DNA from: Ligula intestinalis
Taxonomy: Eukaryota > Platyhelminthes > Cestoda > Diphyllobothriidea > Diphyllobothriidae
DNA length: 64,000 nucleotides
Reading direction: 5' to 3'
Assembly (NCBI GenBank): GCA_036362985.1
Contig: JAYGXS010000007.1
Span: forward strand, 13,521,738-13,585,737
The notes under the pieces are model-generated. The model ran no database searches, was not told the DNA's origin, and saw nothing but the letters and a program-made list of their open reading frames with translations. The translations under genes and the position numbers were made by a program. This document shows, piece by piece, positions 12,801 to 24,800 of this stretch. Numbering within the stretch: position 1 is the first letter of the stretch; each line of letters starts with the position of its first letter.

Positions 12801-15800
12801 AACGTTTTCTTACTTTAAGAAAGGCCCTTGGATGATGCTGGTCATTAGCGTTCTGTTTGTAACATAACAACGTGCTGAGTTGCGCGATGCGAGGACACTA
12901 GAGCCGTAAACACAGCTTTTTATACTTACTTATGCAAGCACATAAAGTATTCATCTGGGCAGCTTAATATCGCCTTGCACTACTTGCAGGCAGAAGCAAT
13001 ATTCTTGCAGGCACGCGATTGACAGAGCTAGATATGTGGAGGTTGGTTAGTTTGTTTGGTCTATTTAACTTCCAGTTTCATTGCCAAGTTTCGTTCGTTT
13101 TTGTTTTCTTGTCTTGGATCCCATTACACTAAATGGTACAGCTTCAAAAAGCGGCTAGAGCATGGAAGTTATAAATATGACGATGTGTTGGCTAAAGGCA
13201 TGCTTTACACGAAGCTTTGTTCTTTCTAGTATTGGTTCAGATCCTGTCGTGACAGCCGAAACTTTTAATTTTGATTGGGCTGCAACCTATAAACTTTGCC
13301 CTGCAACTACCATTAAAAAGGTGTTATAAAGATAGAGGCAAGGAAATTAATACGGATGACTTTAAATGTTCTTTTCTTTTTAGCGGCATTCTGCTCCATC
13401 AGTCCGATCTTCTCGTGTGGTTTGAAATCCTGGAACTCAGTGACACGGGCGAGTAAGTCAACCCCCGCACCCTCCCCTGTGTAAAAATGCAAAAAATATT
13501 AAAAGGCATTAGCCAGGCATGTGGAATCTCCTCACCTGATGACTGTCCGGATTGGACAGTATGCTACTGCCTGGAAGGTAAGATAGAGTGAGCTGTCCCT
13601 TTGGGCTTGTGCCACCACGAGGCTCAATATGAATAAGCTGGCAGCTTCAAAATTACCACGCTTGGTTTAAAGCCGTGGGTTGGATGTCTGCCAACTGAAG
13701 AGCCTGCTGCGTCTGTATTGGTGGATTCCATACGAGCAGAACGTTAGGTGGGTGAATCGATCCAAGTCTGATTAACTCCGCGGATCACGTCGAGCCTTGT
13801 AGTTCAATGGAAGATTGTTGGGTGCGCAAAAGCCTTAGTTGCTGTTTGGGTTCGACTCCAAATCGAGGCAACGAACTTTTCACAATTGGACCAATCGGCT
13901 TAAAGTAATGATCTGAAGGCCGAGGGTAAACCTGCGAGGGCTGCAATGGCTTCTACAGTGGTTCAACTTAGTGTTGTGCTCTGATTAGCTTGTGAGGCAC
14001 ACACAAACACAGAAGTGCCACTCAAGTTTATCAGTCACTGTGATTTATGCTACACCTGTGGTGTTCTTAGTTATATCTTGGCAACAGGCTCAAGTCAGTG
14101 AGGCAACAGAGATAGAGAGTGTGGTAGATATCGTGCCAGTTAATTATCCCCATTCAATTTTCTTTCGGTTTATTCAAAGGAGATGTTGGTATGCACCTTA
14201 GAATTTACTGTTTTATTTCAAGCGACGTAAGTATATGAGAAAAGCAGCTGGAAAAGTGAACATCAAAAAGCGACAAAGAAAATATAAAAACTGTAAAAAT
14301 AGCAACATTTGGAGACACATTTACACACACATGTACGTAATACGATTGGTACCTTGAGCAGACGTATACAAATGTCTGATCTCTAAGCGTTATGAAAACT
14401 GACAGTAAGGTGTGCGCAGAGTTTGCTAGGTGAATAAATTCAATAAACAACTTTTACTGAAAAGTGTAAGTAGTGTCATCACATGAATTAATTGATAACA
14501 TGACGTTTCAAAACGGCAGCGGTTGGATGGCTCTGTGTTTGCGCACTGTAGACCTGATACGTTTTCCGTTTTAAAACCTTCTGCGGATGCAGACATAGTA
14601 ATCTCAACTGGCAGTGAATCCTACCCCTCGACCACTTTATTTCGACCATGAACTATTTTACGCGAAGTCGCGGTCCATGCCATGAATACCATGCTGCGGG
14701 GCATTCGGTGGCTACCACTTTTCACGATCGTCAAACTGTCAAATTGACCTATTTAATGTGGCCTTGTATTTCCTGCGTCGGCTGCTTGTTTGAAGAGCTA
14801 GAGTTGTCTTTGGTCCCTTTTTCCAAGTTTCTGAGATCCAGGACGTACAAATTTAAATGAATTTTGCAGCTCCCAATGCGGTAGCTATGCTATTTTAACC
14901 GTTTGACAAAAGTGCACGGCATGCACATGTCTTCAGACTGGGAGAATAGTATTCAATTTATACGCTGTCTCACGCTCGGTACTCGATTGAGCATAAATTC
15001 TATTCCGTTATTATAGGCTTAAAAAATGACTATAAGGTGATTGCTGGTTTTCAGGAATATACCATTCTTGAACAAACATGGATCAACAAAGACAGATATC
15101 AGTGGAGTCCTCTGTTCGGACTGATTTGAAAATTGATGTCACAAAGTCTTGGCGTGCAAACGCTATTAAACTTTGTCCGAAGTCCCCTCCTGGACCCGGA
15201 AAGCCATCTTCTTATCTTTTTTACACAATACGATGGATACGGCATGGTTAATTTATCCTTCAGGGAGTAATTGATGTACGTACTGAATCTGTTTCGTAGA
15301 AAGAATTGCAGTTTTCATAATTACTTTCGCAGTCAACATCTTCCAACGCACACCTCCCGGAACAACTAAACTATATTTGCCAGTAAAAGATGCGTATTCC
15401 TAGCATACCAGCAGAAGTATAAGATGGTCTGCGGTTGTCCACGTCAGGACACGCTTGACTAAATCTTAGCTGAACTTAAAGGCATAGGAATTTATCAGTG
15501 TCAGTTAAGTAGCCTGGTTTGTCAGAAATAGATCATAGCTGATTCAGGCATGCCTATCACGGTGGTTTTAGTTACTTGGGGAAAACCCTAATCGCTGCGA
15601 CCTACAGGCCCGGTTCCATGTGGGAAGAGTAGAAGAAGGACGCCTGGCGGAAGGAATAGTATATTCCGTACAGAGGTAGTAAAGAATACATTGGAGGAAT
15701 TTGGCAGCTAAACGAACGTTCAACCGAGCCGGTGTCGGAAGTGTAAGAGTCTGGCAGTCTTCACAGTGAGGTGCGTGTGAGTCAGGCAGAGAAAGATGCT

Positions 15801-18800
15801 TTGCCACAGCGGATTGGGTAGGCAGACAATGGTGCATGCGCACATGCTAGCAACCGCGAGAGACGAGAGGTTATACGTGGCTTTGGCCAACTGCAGCCCG
15901 TACCATAATATAAGAGAGGGTAGGGCAAACGAACGTTGAAGCAGCCAATCAGTAATAGTTTGCGAGAGAGGTGTTAAGGAACCAAAAGTTCAGACTTAAG
16001 TCTTAAGTTGGGATCAGAAATCGGAGAAGAGGGAAAAAGCGGACCCTACTGTATGCACACAGAAGGCGTTTGTACAGGCACTGAAGCTCCCGTGGCCATC
16101 AACCACTTCAACAGGCATCCACCCGCTTCCTACCGTGACGCGAGACGGCGACAAGACAACGACGACATGCATCATCACGCTGCATACGCTGTCGCGAGGC
16201 CGTGATGCCTTGCCTCCTGACACTTCCCAACAAGACACGAGGTAGTAACGACGGGGCGACACGAGCTTATTGCCGCAGACGCTTTCACCTCCCCCTCCCT
16301 GGTCCCAACTGTAATATGAACCCTCCATCCCTTAACACCTCTTTTCTTAATTATTACTGATCGGCTGCTTCATCTTTCATTAACTCTACATTTCCTTCAA
16401 TTATTTTACTAGCCTGATGATGATTAATCGAAGAAGTTTGTTCGCCTAACTTGACTTTTTAAATTCTGTGAAGGTAACTATTGTTTTACTCTACTCATTT
16501 TATCACATACCAAATATGTTATCCGTTGAAATGCCACAGTCTTGTTATGCTACACTTTAGTTTGTTTATCATCTGCCTGCAACCCCCCCCCCCCATCCGC
16601 CACGCTCACAGGTACGCCCCTGTGCCCATTCATCGTTCGGAGGAAACGAGTGGCCAGGGTGCATTCCTACTGCATCAGGGCCTTCAACGACGCATCGCCA
16701 TAACCATAGTCCAGCATCCGGATGTTGTCGGTGGAGGCGGCGGCGGTGATGACAGCGTCCCGATGCCGCCTGTCATTTTCACGGGCGTTCGCGAAGTCGT
16801 CGTGGGTCGGGCGAGGGACACACCAGAGTTTTTACTCACTGACGCCCAAACACAAATTATCTCGCTCTCCCTTCTTTCAGCCAGCTACGTACCCCGTGTC
16901 GGTGATGGCAGGTAAGATGAGCCCAACTGTAGCACGCTTACTTCTATTCTCATGTACTTTTATACCTGAAAAAAGGCAATGCTTACACTTTACCAGTTTT
17001 GTGTGCCAGTACAGTGGAATGGTACATACTCTTGAAGAGCGCGGGATATTTACGATAAGGAGCCTCTACCTGCAGAGATTTGCTACATCAAACAGCCCTA
17101 CTTAAGAGTGGCTATCCTACACGGTTAATCCGACAGTATAACAATAATTTTTGGCCAAAATTTTCGAAATATTTAATTCCGGAAGAGCCCATAATTTTAT
17201 CCGTACCCATTAAGGGTGATAGTATTTCGAATACAATCAAGCAACGTTTGCGTTGTACGATAGATAGGACGTAAAATGCAGTTGAACTTTTCTTCAGTAG
17301 TTCTACTTAAAGCCTTCCAGTCTAAGGGGCAAAGGATGCTCTGCCGTTGTACGCGACCCTAAACTATATCTATGGATTCACGTGCACTTGGGGTTGCAAG
17401 TACTTTGGGCGTACGCAAAGGCAAATGACAGTCAGGACTCCTAAAAATTTGCTTATTGGCTTTTTAAGCAGGTAGGCACGATCTTCGATTACTAAACACC
17501 TGCCAGCCAGTGGTCATTCTGTCCACATCAAAACAACTTTCCGAGTAACTGTTGGAGTACGAACAAATAGGACCCTGCGCTACTTGGAACTGACCTACAG
17601 AAGGTGGAAGAAAACCGAAATGTGCAAGCAGCTAGACCACGTGGTCAATGTCCAATTACCTTGATGATAAAGCAGCTTCATTTAATCACGACTTGGTTTG
17701 TGCCAATTTCCTTTCCCACACATTTTCTCACCGTAGGCTAATTTAACGTTGTGCTATTCAGTTGATCATTATTTACACTTAACTATGACGCTTGCTGTTA
17801 TAAATTGACATTTTGTGAAATTCAATCTGCTGCATGCCTCTCATCGTTATGTGGCTCATGCAACGACGAGATGCAATTAAACCACCATCACGAAATTTAT
17901 TGAATTCTATCAATTCTTCCGTGTAAGCTTGTTTCACTGTGTTTCGTTGCCATCGATTCCTTCTCCCGTTCCTTCCTTTAAACCTTTTACCTCATCCTAC
18001 AAGCAATGGTGTACCTTTACATTTTCCCACTACACGCTCCTCATCTCTCTAATGGTATTCCCTTCATTTGCATTTGTGCTATTTTCCCTTCTTCCGTTTG
18101 TTAACTTTAGCACGCAGTTTGTCCTAATTCCTCCCCCCTCATGTCATATTTTATCCGGTTGTTTATCTCCGCGCTTTCATCCCCGCCTCCACATTTATCT
18201 TCCAGCCCTTTTTATCTCTGACCGATTAAGAACTCCAAAACAAACTCCCACCAAAGGGATTTGATGTAAATGAGGAAACCAGCACACATTAGGAGTGCAA
18301 TCCAAAAAATACAGGAAGTACGGCATAGTAGATATTGCCAAAACAAGTAAAAATGCGAGTTTGGGGAAGTGGCTGAGAAGAATAACTATGTCGGGAAGGC
18401 GAATGCGTCTTTAAACGCAAATGGCAGGGGTTCAGATGGCTGAGAAGTAATCAAGCCCAAATCCAGCGCAGCAAGTCAGCCATCAAGTCATTAACTCACA
18501 GGCGGGAAATTGCCATCGATAGGGAGAAGCGGTTAATTGTCATAGGTATGCAAGAGCATAGCGATGGTACCCTATAGGTACTGCAAATCATTGTGTATTA
18601 GAAGTCAAGTTGGCAAACATATGTTTNNNNNNNNNNNNNNNNNNNNNNNNNNNNNNNNNNNNNNNNNNNNNNNNNNNNNNNNNNNNNNNNNNNNNNNNNN
18701 NNNNNNNNNNNNNNNNNNNNNNNNNNNNNNNNNNNNNNNNNNNNNNNNNNNNNNNNNNNNNNNNNNNNNNNNNNNNNNNNNNNNNNNNNNNNNNNNNNNN

Positions 18801-21800
18801 NNNNNNNNNNNNNNNNNNNNNNNNNNNNNNNNNNNNNNNNNNNNNNNNNNNNNNNNNNNNNNNNNNNNNNNNNNNNNNNNNNNNNNNNNNNNNNNNNNNN
18901 NNNNNNNNNNNNNNNNNNNNNNNNNNNNNNNNNNNNNNNNNNNNNNNNNNNNNNNNNNNNNNNNNNNNNNNNNNNNNNNNNNNNNNNNNNNNNNNNNNNN
19001 NNNNNNNNNNNNNNNNNNNNNNNNNNGCCTGATGATGATTTGCTGAAAACATATGTTTGCCAACTTGACTTCTCAACTTAAGAATGGAAATATTTGCAGA
19101 ACATTGTGTTAATCACTGGTTTCTGCTAGTTTCTTTGGCGTTAGATGCGCGACGGATTTCAAAAGGTCAGGCGAATATGATTCTTGTTCTAGCGATCTCA
19201 TATGCTTCTTCTCATAGTAGCCATTGCTAGACTTGAATGCCGAAACCGGGGTAAGGTCCTAGCCTGCAATAAATACGAGGAAATATATTTGCAAGCTCCG
19301 GAGAGAATCCGCAGAACGTCATTAAACCTGACTCCTTTGGATTGTGATAGTTCATATCTGTGTGCACCAGGACTTCCCACACAGACTTCTTGAACTTGCC
19401 TCGCCTGCGAACAATACTGCACCACTCGTTTTGTGGGCGTAGTAACTAGGACAGCACATGCATACAACGATTAGCGGCTCTCCCGATCCCCGTTGGGGGT
19501 AGGGGTATGAGGTCGCAATAAATGCGATCCTGGCTTGGCAGTCTGCGTTGGAGCCGGTTATTGTCGCGATTTCATCATCCGCGTTGGAGGTTGGCGTGAT
19601 AATTGCGCGGCAATTTGGCTCGCTGTTATTGGTCGCCCGCGCCCTGCCAACGTGACAGATCCCTCTGTTCAGGCGAAATCTAAGTACGGCATCTGAAAGC
19701 GAAAGTTTGTTGTACTTGTTGATCGAATTTTGGCCCTAGAAAAATGACTCAAGTAGTTGGCGACTCACGCGGTGTGTCGCCTCTTGTGATGACTCAAGTC
19801 TCGTGAAGTTTTTTCCAATCTCATCGAGTAAGCTTTCACCTAAGAGCTGGCATTTTCCCTCCTTACAACTGCTGTGTGCTTGTGTGCACCTTATGCCTAT
19901 CTTAACTCGATCCGCGACTTGCTCGGACGATGAGTTGAAGCGATAGTCCGAAATGTCAGGCTAATAAATTTACTGATTCAGTGATACCATCTTCATTTCA
20001 GGAAATGTCTCCCGCGATGCGCCTATTCGTTTCTATCAGCAATATGTGGGCATAGTATGAAATCTGAAGAGACGGTGTGAGGCTATCTGGCCATGCATTA
20101 AGACGTCGAGGGTTGGAGTTAATTTTAAGGTTAGGGCTAGCATAAGGATTAGGGTAAACGTCCAGAATTCATTGCAAAACAACTTGTAGTGTGGAGAGAG
20201 TTTACCATATTTTTTCATATTTAATCGATACTGTTGCCGGAGATCAGTGTATTCAACGGCTGCCTATACCGAAGGGCGAACGGCAACATTTAAGGACAAA
20301 GCGAAGACCGGACCGTATTGGAGCCACATTTTTGTGAACACTGCGTATGCTGAAACGCCTGGAAAGGTGCTGTTGGTGTCCCCAGAACAACAGACCCTAG
20401 AGTTGTATATGAGTAGGAAGCGAGCAACCAGTACACCGAACTTTTGGGCGCGACATATTAACAACAGACGAGGAGACTAAAGACGCGGCGAGAGACACAT
20501 AGAGTGGCTCAAACATGATTGGTAGAATAGGCACACGCAAGAAAGGCTGGCAAAAAGGCGAGGACCGTGAGCCAGAGTATCCATTTTCTGAAGATGGTTT
20601 GACGAGACAACTAACCGAAATGTCAGGTTTATAGTTAACCTCTCCCAGTGAACGCTCCTCTTTCTTCTGATCTAATACCCGGAAATCGAATTTTCAGAAC
20701 TACTAATGACTAATAGTGTTTTCATGTTAACTTAGAGTAGGTTTTAAATCAAAAACCTTTGTTCATGAAGGAATGAGTTGTTGATAAAATATAAATAGCT
20801 GGAAGCAGGAGAAATGAGGGCGTAATCCAACACTTGACAGTGAGAAGTAGGGGATGCTATTATGGTTATTTTTATCACCCAGACGAGAAAGGAGGTAACA
20901 AAGAGTCATCGTCACCTTCCCTAAGTGAGAAGGGAGAGAGCTTTGCATGTAAAAAAGGGCATAGGACATAGAATTGTCATAATGGGCCCTTCTGTTAAAC
21001 ACAAGAGTTCACAGTGAATAGACATTTTAAGAGAACCTCTGCGTGAATGCTTAGTGCGGAGGTAGGGGGGTAGAGGGGTAAATTCAAAGTCAGCGTGTTT
21101 AAGTCCATTTCACATTTGGTTCTGCTCATTAATTCCAGAGAGCGAGAGAAAGGGACGTGAGAGAAAAATGTAATGAGCAATATTTGGCATAATTTAGGTG
21201 ATTCCGTTTCTCTACCATCCTGAGATGCTTAATGTAGCAGGGCCACAAACGTGGACTGTCTTTTTACGTTTTAAAAAATGACCACTTGAAATATCCAAGG
21301 CATGCTCTAAAGATTGGCATAATGCCTAGCTCTTTATTCATGTGCTTATCCATACGAAAAGATATTGTCAGCGACGATGAAACAACATGTTTAAACACAT
21401 AGAAGACGTTATATATCAGGAAATGTTGACTGAAACCCTCAAGTATGTTTTCGCTGCAAACATATTTATTGGTCAGGAGGTGGCAGTTTCCGAGGAATAA
21501 CACTTTAACAAATGCGAATTTGCCTTTGTAAGTTGAAGTATATTTTGCAGAAAACATGCATAAATCCATTTTGTCATTTATGTAAACTTCGAGAAGAAAA
21601 ATTTTTGATTTTGAAAATGGCTTGCACTTACCACATGACTGTTAACCTGACCTGCAATTAAACTTAAATTCGTGGTTTTAAAATTATACACTGGTTACAG
21701 GTTATCTGCACTCTTTGAGTAGGACGTCATATAGTGTTAATACTATTTTGTTATATTAGCTATAAGCAACATGGAGAAATTGATAGGATTAGCACCATTT

Positions 21801-24800
21801 TGCCGTCCTAAAATGTAAATGTAGGAGCTGGTATAAAAACAGAGGAATATCGTTTTTTTTTCAAGCAGCAAAATCAAGGGAAGCAAGATCTGCAAAAAAC
21901 CGAAACTCGGAATATGTGGAGCTCGCCAATATGGTTAAGGAACATGCAAGTTCTATTTTACTGCCCCCCGCAGGCAACCACATAGTGACTAGGGGGTCAA
22001 AACGGAAGGTTCATATTTCTTAACCAGATTCGCGAGCCCCACCTATTCACAATATTCCTGACTTTTATCGACAGAACAACGTACACGTGGCGCAATGTTA
22101 GAGTGTTCAACTCACTGCCCAATGGTCCTAGGTTGGAATCCCAGGTGATTCACACCTGAGATCGGGTATGAATAGCTGCTGGCGGCTAATAAGCCAGGAA
22201 TGGCCATTCCGGTCTCCCTTGAATTTGTTGGTAACACTTCAAGCATATGTGTTTACATTTTTTAAATTAAATATAGTTGGATTTCTAAAGGCACTGAAAA
22301 TTAATAGGAAAGGGGTCATATTTTTTAAAAAAGAGCTTTTTTAGGAGCTTGCATTTGGAAAAGACGAAAATAGCTTAAGATTAATCTGTATGATACATTT
22401 CCTTACATACCTACTACAGTCATACTTTTGCACTAAAATATTCTTCAGAATTGTGTTTCGATAATTTATGATATAAACAATATATGGTTAATTCGATAAT
22501 AAGTGCTTCATTTAAAATATTCAATTGCCAAAAATGAAGCGCTAATTTTTTCGTATGCTTTATGCTTGCCTTCAAAAATACGTGAAGCCAATCATTCTTA
22601 AGCGTTTTGCGTCATATGTGAGTTCCCAGATTGTATCTCAGCCAACTCGGCCTTTAGGCGTCCGAATTTTTGGATAATCAGTAGACACTTTGTAATTTCG
22701 GCCCGTCAAAAACAGCAAGGATAATCCATGCATTACATCTGTTTTTGTATGTCATACCTTGATAAGGCAAGACGAAAAACATGTAGCAAATGCACTTAGG
22801 AGATGACAAATGTTAATGCTGTTGACATGCTAAAAACGTCACGAATGGCTGGAATGTCTAGAATGTCATTACTGAATTTTGACACTATCTGATAGGGGAA
22901 GACTGCAAAACATTGCCTTTTATAGAGCATAAATCAACACAAGTTATCTGATCGCATAGGGCGGTTTTCTACGAAATGACCCATACGTCAGTGCTCAAAA
23001 GGTTGTTTGGTTTGACAATCAATTAAACTCCTTTGTACCGTGTATGTTTGTATCTACTGCTTGCAAATTAAATTTTGGTGAGCTCTCAAACTTTTTTGAA
23101 CACAATGATTTCTTTTGTTCTATTCCAGCGCTATGCATTGTGCTGCCTACCTTATGCCTACCAGCATTAAGTCATATAGACCTTTCGTCTGACACACAGG
23201 GTCCTTTAGAGATGGTTTTCTCATCCATCCATTCGCATATTGAGCGTGTGTTCGGATTTTATAGAATTTCATAAGTCATTATTAGTACCAGTCAAAAAAG
23301 TGGTATCAATAAAGAAAACGTCGTAAGCATCCCAATTTAAAAAAGCACAAACATATAAAAACAGTAAAGCATGGGTACAAAAAACGTGCCTATAATTACG
23401 GTTGTCTTGTCTTCAATTTGAGTGGGATTTCGCATAGGGCTATGTTTAAGGTTACTGTACGGTTGGGTTATGGTTAGGATTTCGGTTTAACTTTATGTTA
23501 GAAATGTCGAAGTTGGACTTCCAGTTAAAACACGTTTTTGAGGTTTCTCTTAGGGTAAAAATCAAATATGGGATAAGAATTTGCTACTATTAATATCCTG
23601 TTTATGGGTAAGTTGCAGTTAGTTGTGAGATTCAGGTTATTTTAACGGCGACATTTGGGATTATGTTTATGCAACTTTCGGTCATCGGATTAGAGTTGAA
23701 TTTATAGTTAAGGATGACATCAGATTAATTGTGAAACTATGGTTGTGTTGAAATAAAGTTAAGTGCTTGTGAGCGTAGGGTTAGTTGCCAAAAGTTGTTG
23801 TTTAAAAACGTGCAGGAGCAGTTGTTTGAATATCTCTCCCTCTACAGTTTAACGCTCACGCCTAAAACCACACCACTGACAACAGTGGTTAATGGTGTCT
23901 CTTGAATCGAACCACTTACCATCCTGTCTGTATGACACTGACATTTGCAGTTATACCTGACAGCTCTTGCAATTCTCACTATACAACTGTTAAGTTTGCT
24001 ATGTGCATGGACGGGATTCATTATTTGGCTATTACCGGCCAGTCCTGTTACCAGTGGTCCCAATGAAAGCGAACTGGCGAAGTTACGCTAACCCCATGTC
24101 TGAACTCTTGCATTGATAACACCACTGTCTTCATTACGATTATTTCATCCGTAATATGTTAAATTATTTTTTAAGGACGTTCTTCCGGTTTGAAGCGGCC
24201 TGGGATAGTTCACTGCATGGATCCTACCTCCTCAATCGCACCACGCCCAAGGGCCAAAGGGTCTACATCACCATGTCCTGTTATGTGGAACTTGAGGGTT
24301 CCGCCAGACCCGCCTGCCTCACAAAAGATCTGGAAATGATAATTTTCCCGCGCTCCTCAAAATTTGTGGTTCCAAGGTTTGCACCGAAATCAAAACAGAG
24401 TCCTTCTGTTGTTACCTCAGCTTGTTAAGTCTTATTTTACGTTGTACTGTGGCAATGTGACTTTGTTTCATTAACTGTTGTGTTTGCTAAGAATTATGCC
24501 TGTGCCAATGCGCCAAGTAACCTCTGTTGTATTTCCCAGCACGCGTCTGTCGTAGACCTCTCATCATAAGGGCCCACCGTGATTGGTGAGCTCGTTGTTT
24601 TGTCCCTCTTGGGCTACCTAACACCTGACACCCCTGTCTGCAATTTCATTGGTTAGGTCGCTGCGCACGCTAATTGGCAGTTTTTGGCGGCATAATGATC
24701 AGCACCACGTGACCGGAATCTATGACCTTCAGCTCAGGAGAGTTGAGAATCAGCGTAAGTCTCCCTTGTACAGCTTTTCATTAAATTCTAAGAAGGCGAA

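Larger units (their letters stand above)
13453..16611 (+). other. Kinesin intron 5 (3.2 kb)
   Basis: It holds a family B SINE-like copy (13795-13900) and a Penelope-related arm (16008-16460). The rest, including the minus open frame at 15568-15843, has no recognised content. It ends in a C-rich polypyrimidine tract. Confidence 0.55.
16912..24175 (+). other. Kinesin intron 6 (7.3 kb, with assembly gap)
   Basis: It holds Penelope-related sequence around the 400-N gap (18420-19200), further fragments at 19480-19970 and 20247-20660, a SINE-like copy at 22086-22240, and a GT-rich ggttag-like tract at 23440-23790. No host gene is seen. Confidence 0.6.

Noticed and set aside
10314..16911. CRISPR-like, operon or bacterial features
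   Set aside because: No regular spacer arrays or compact gene clusters; the gene is clearly spliced.
18564..19076. Long frames across the N gap
   Set aside because: They are artefacts of translating Ns.
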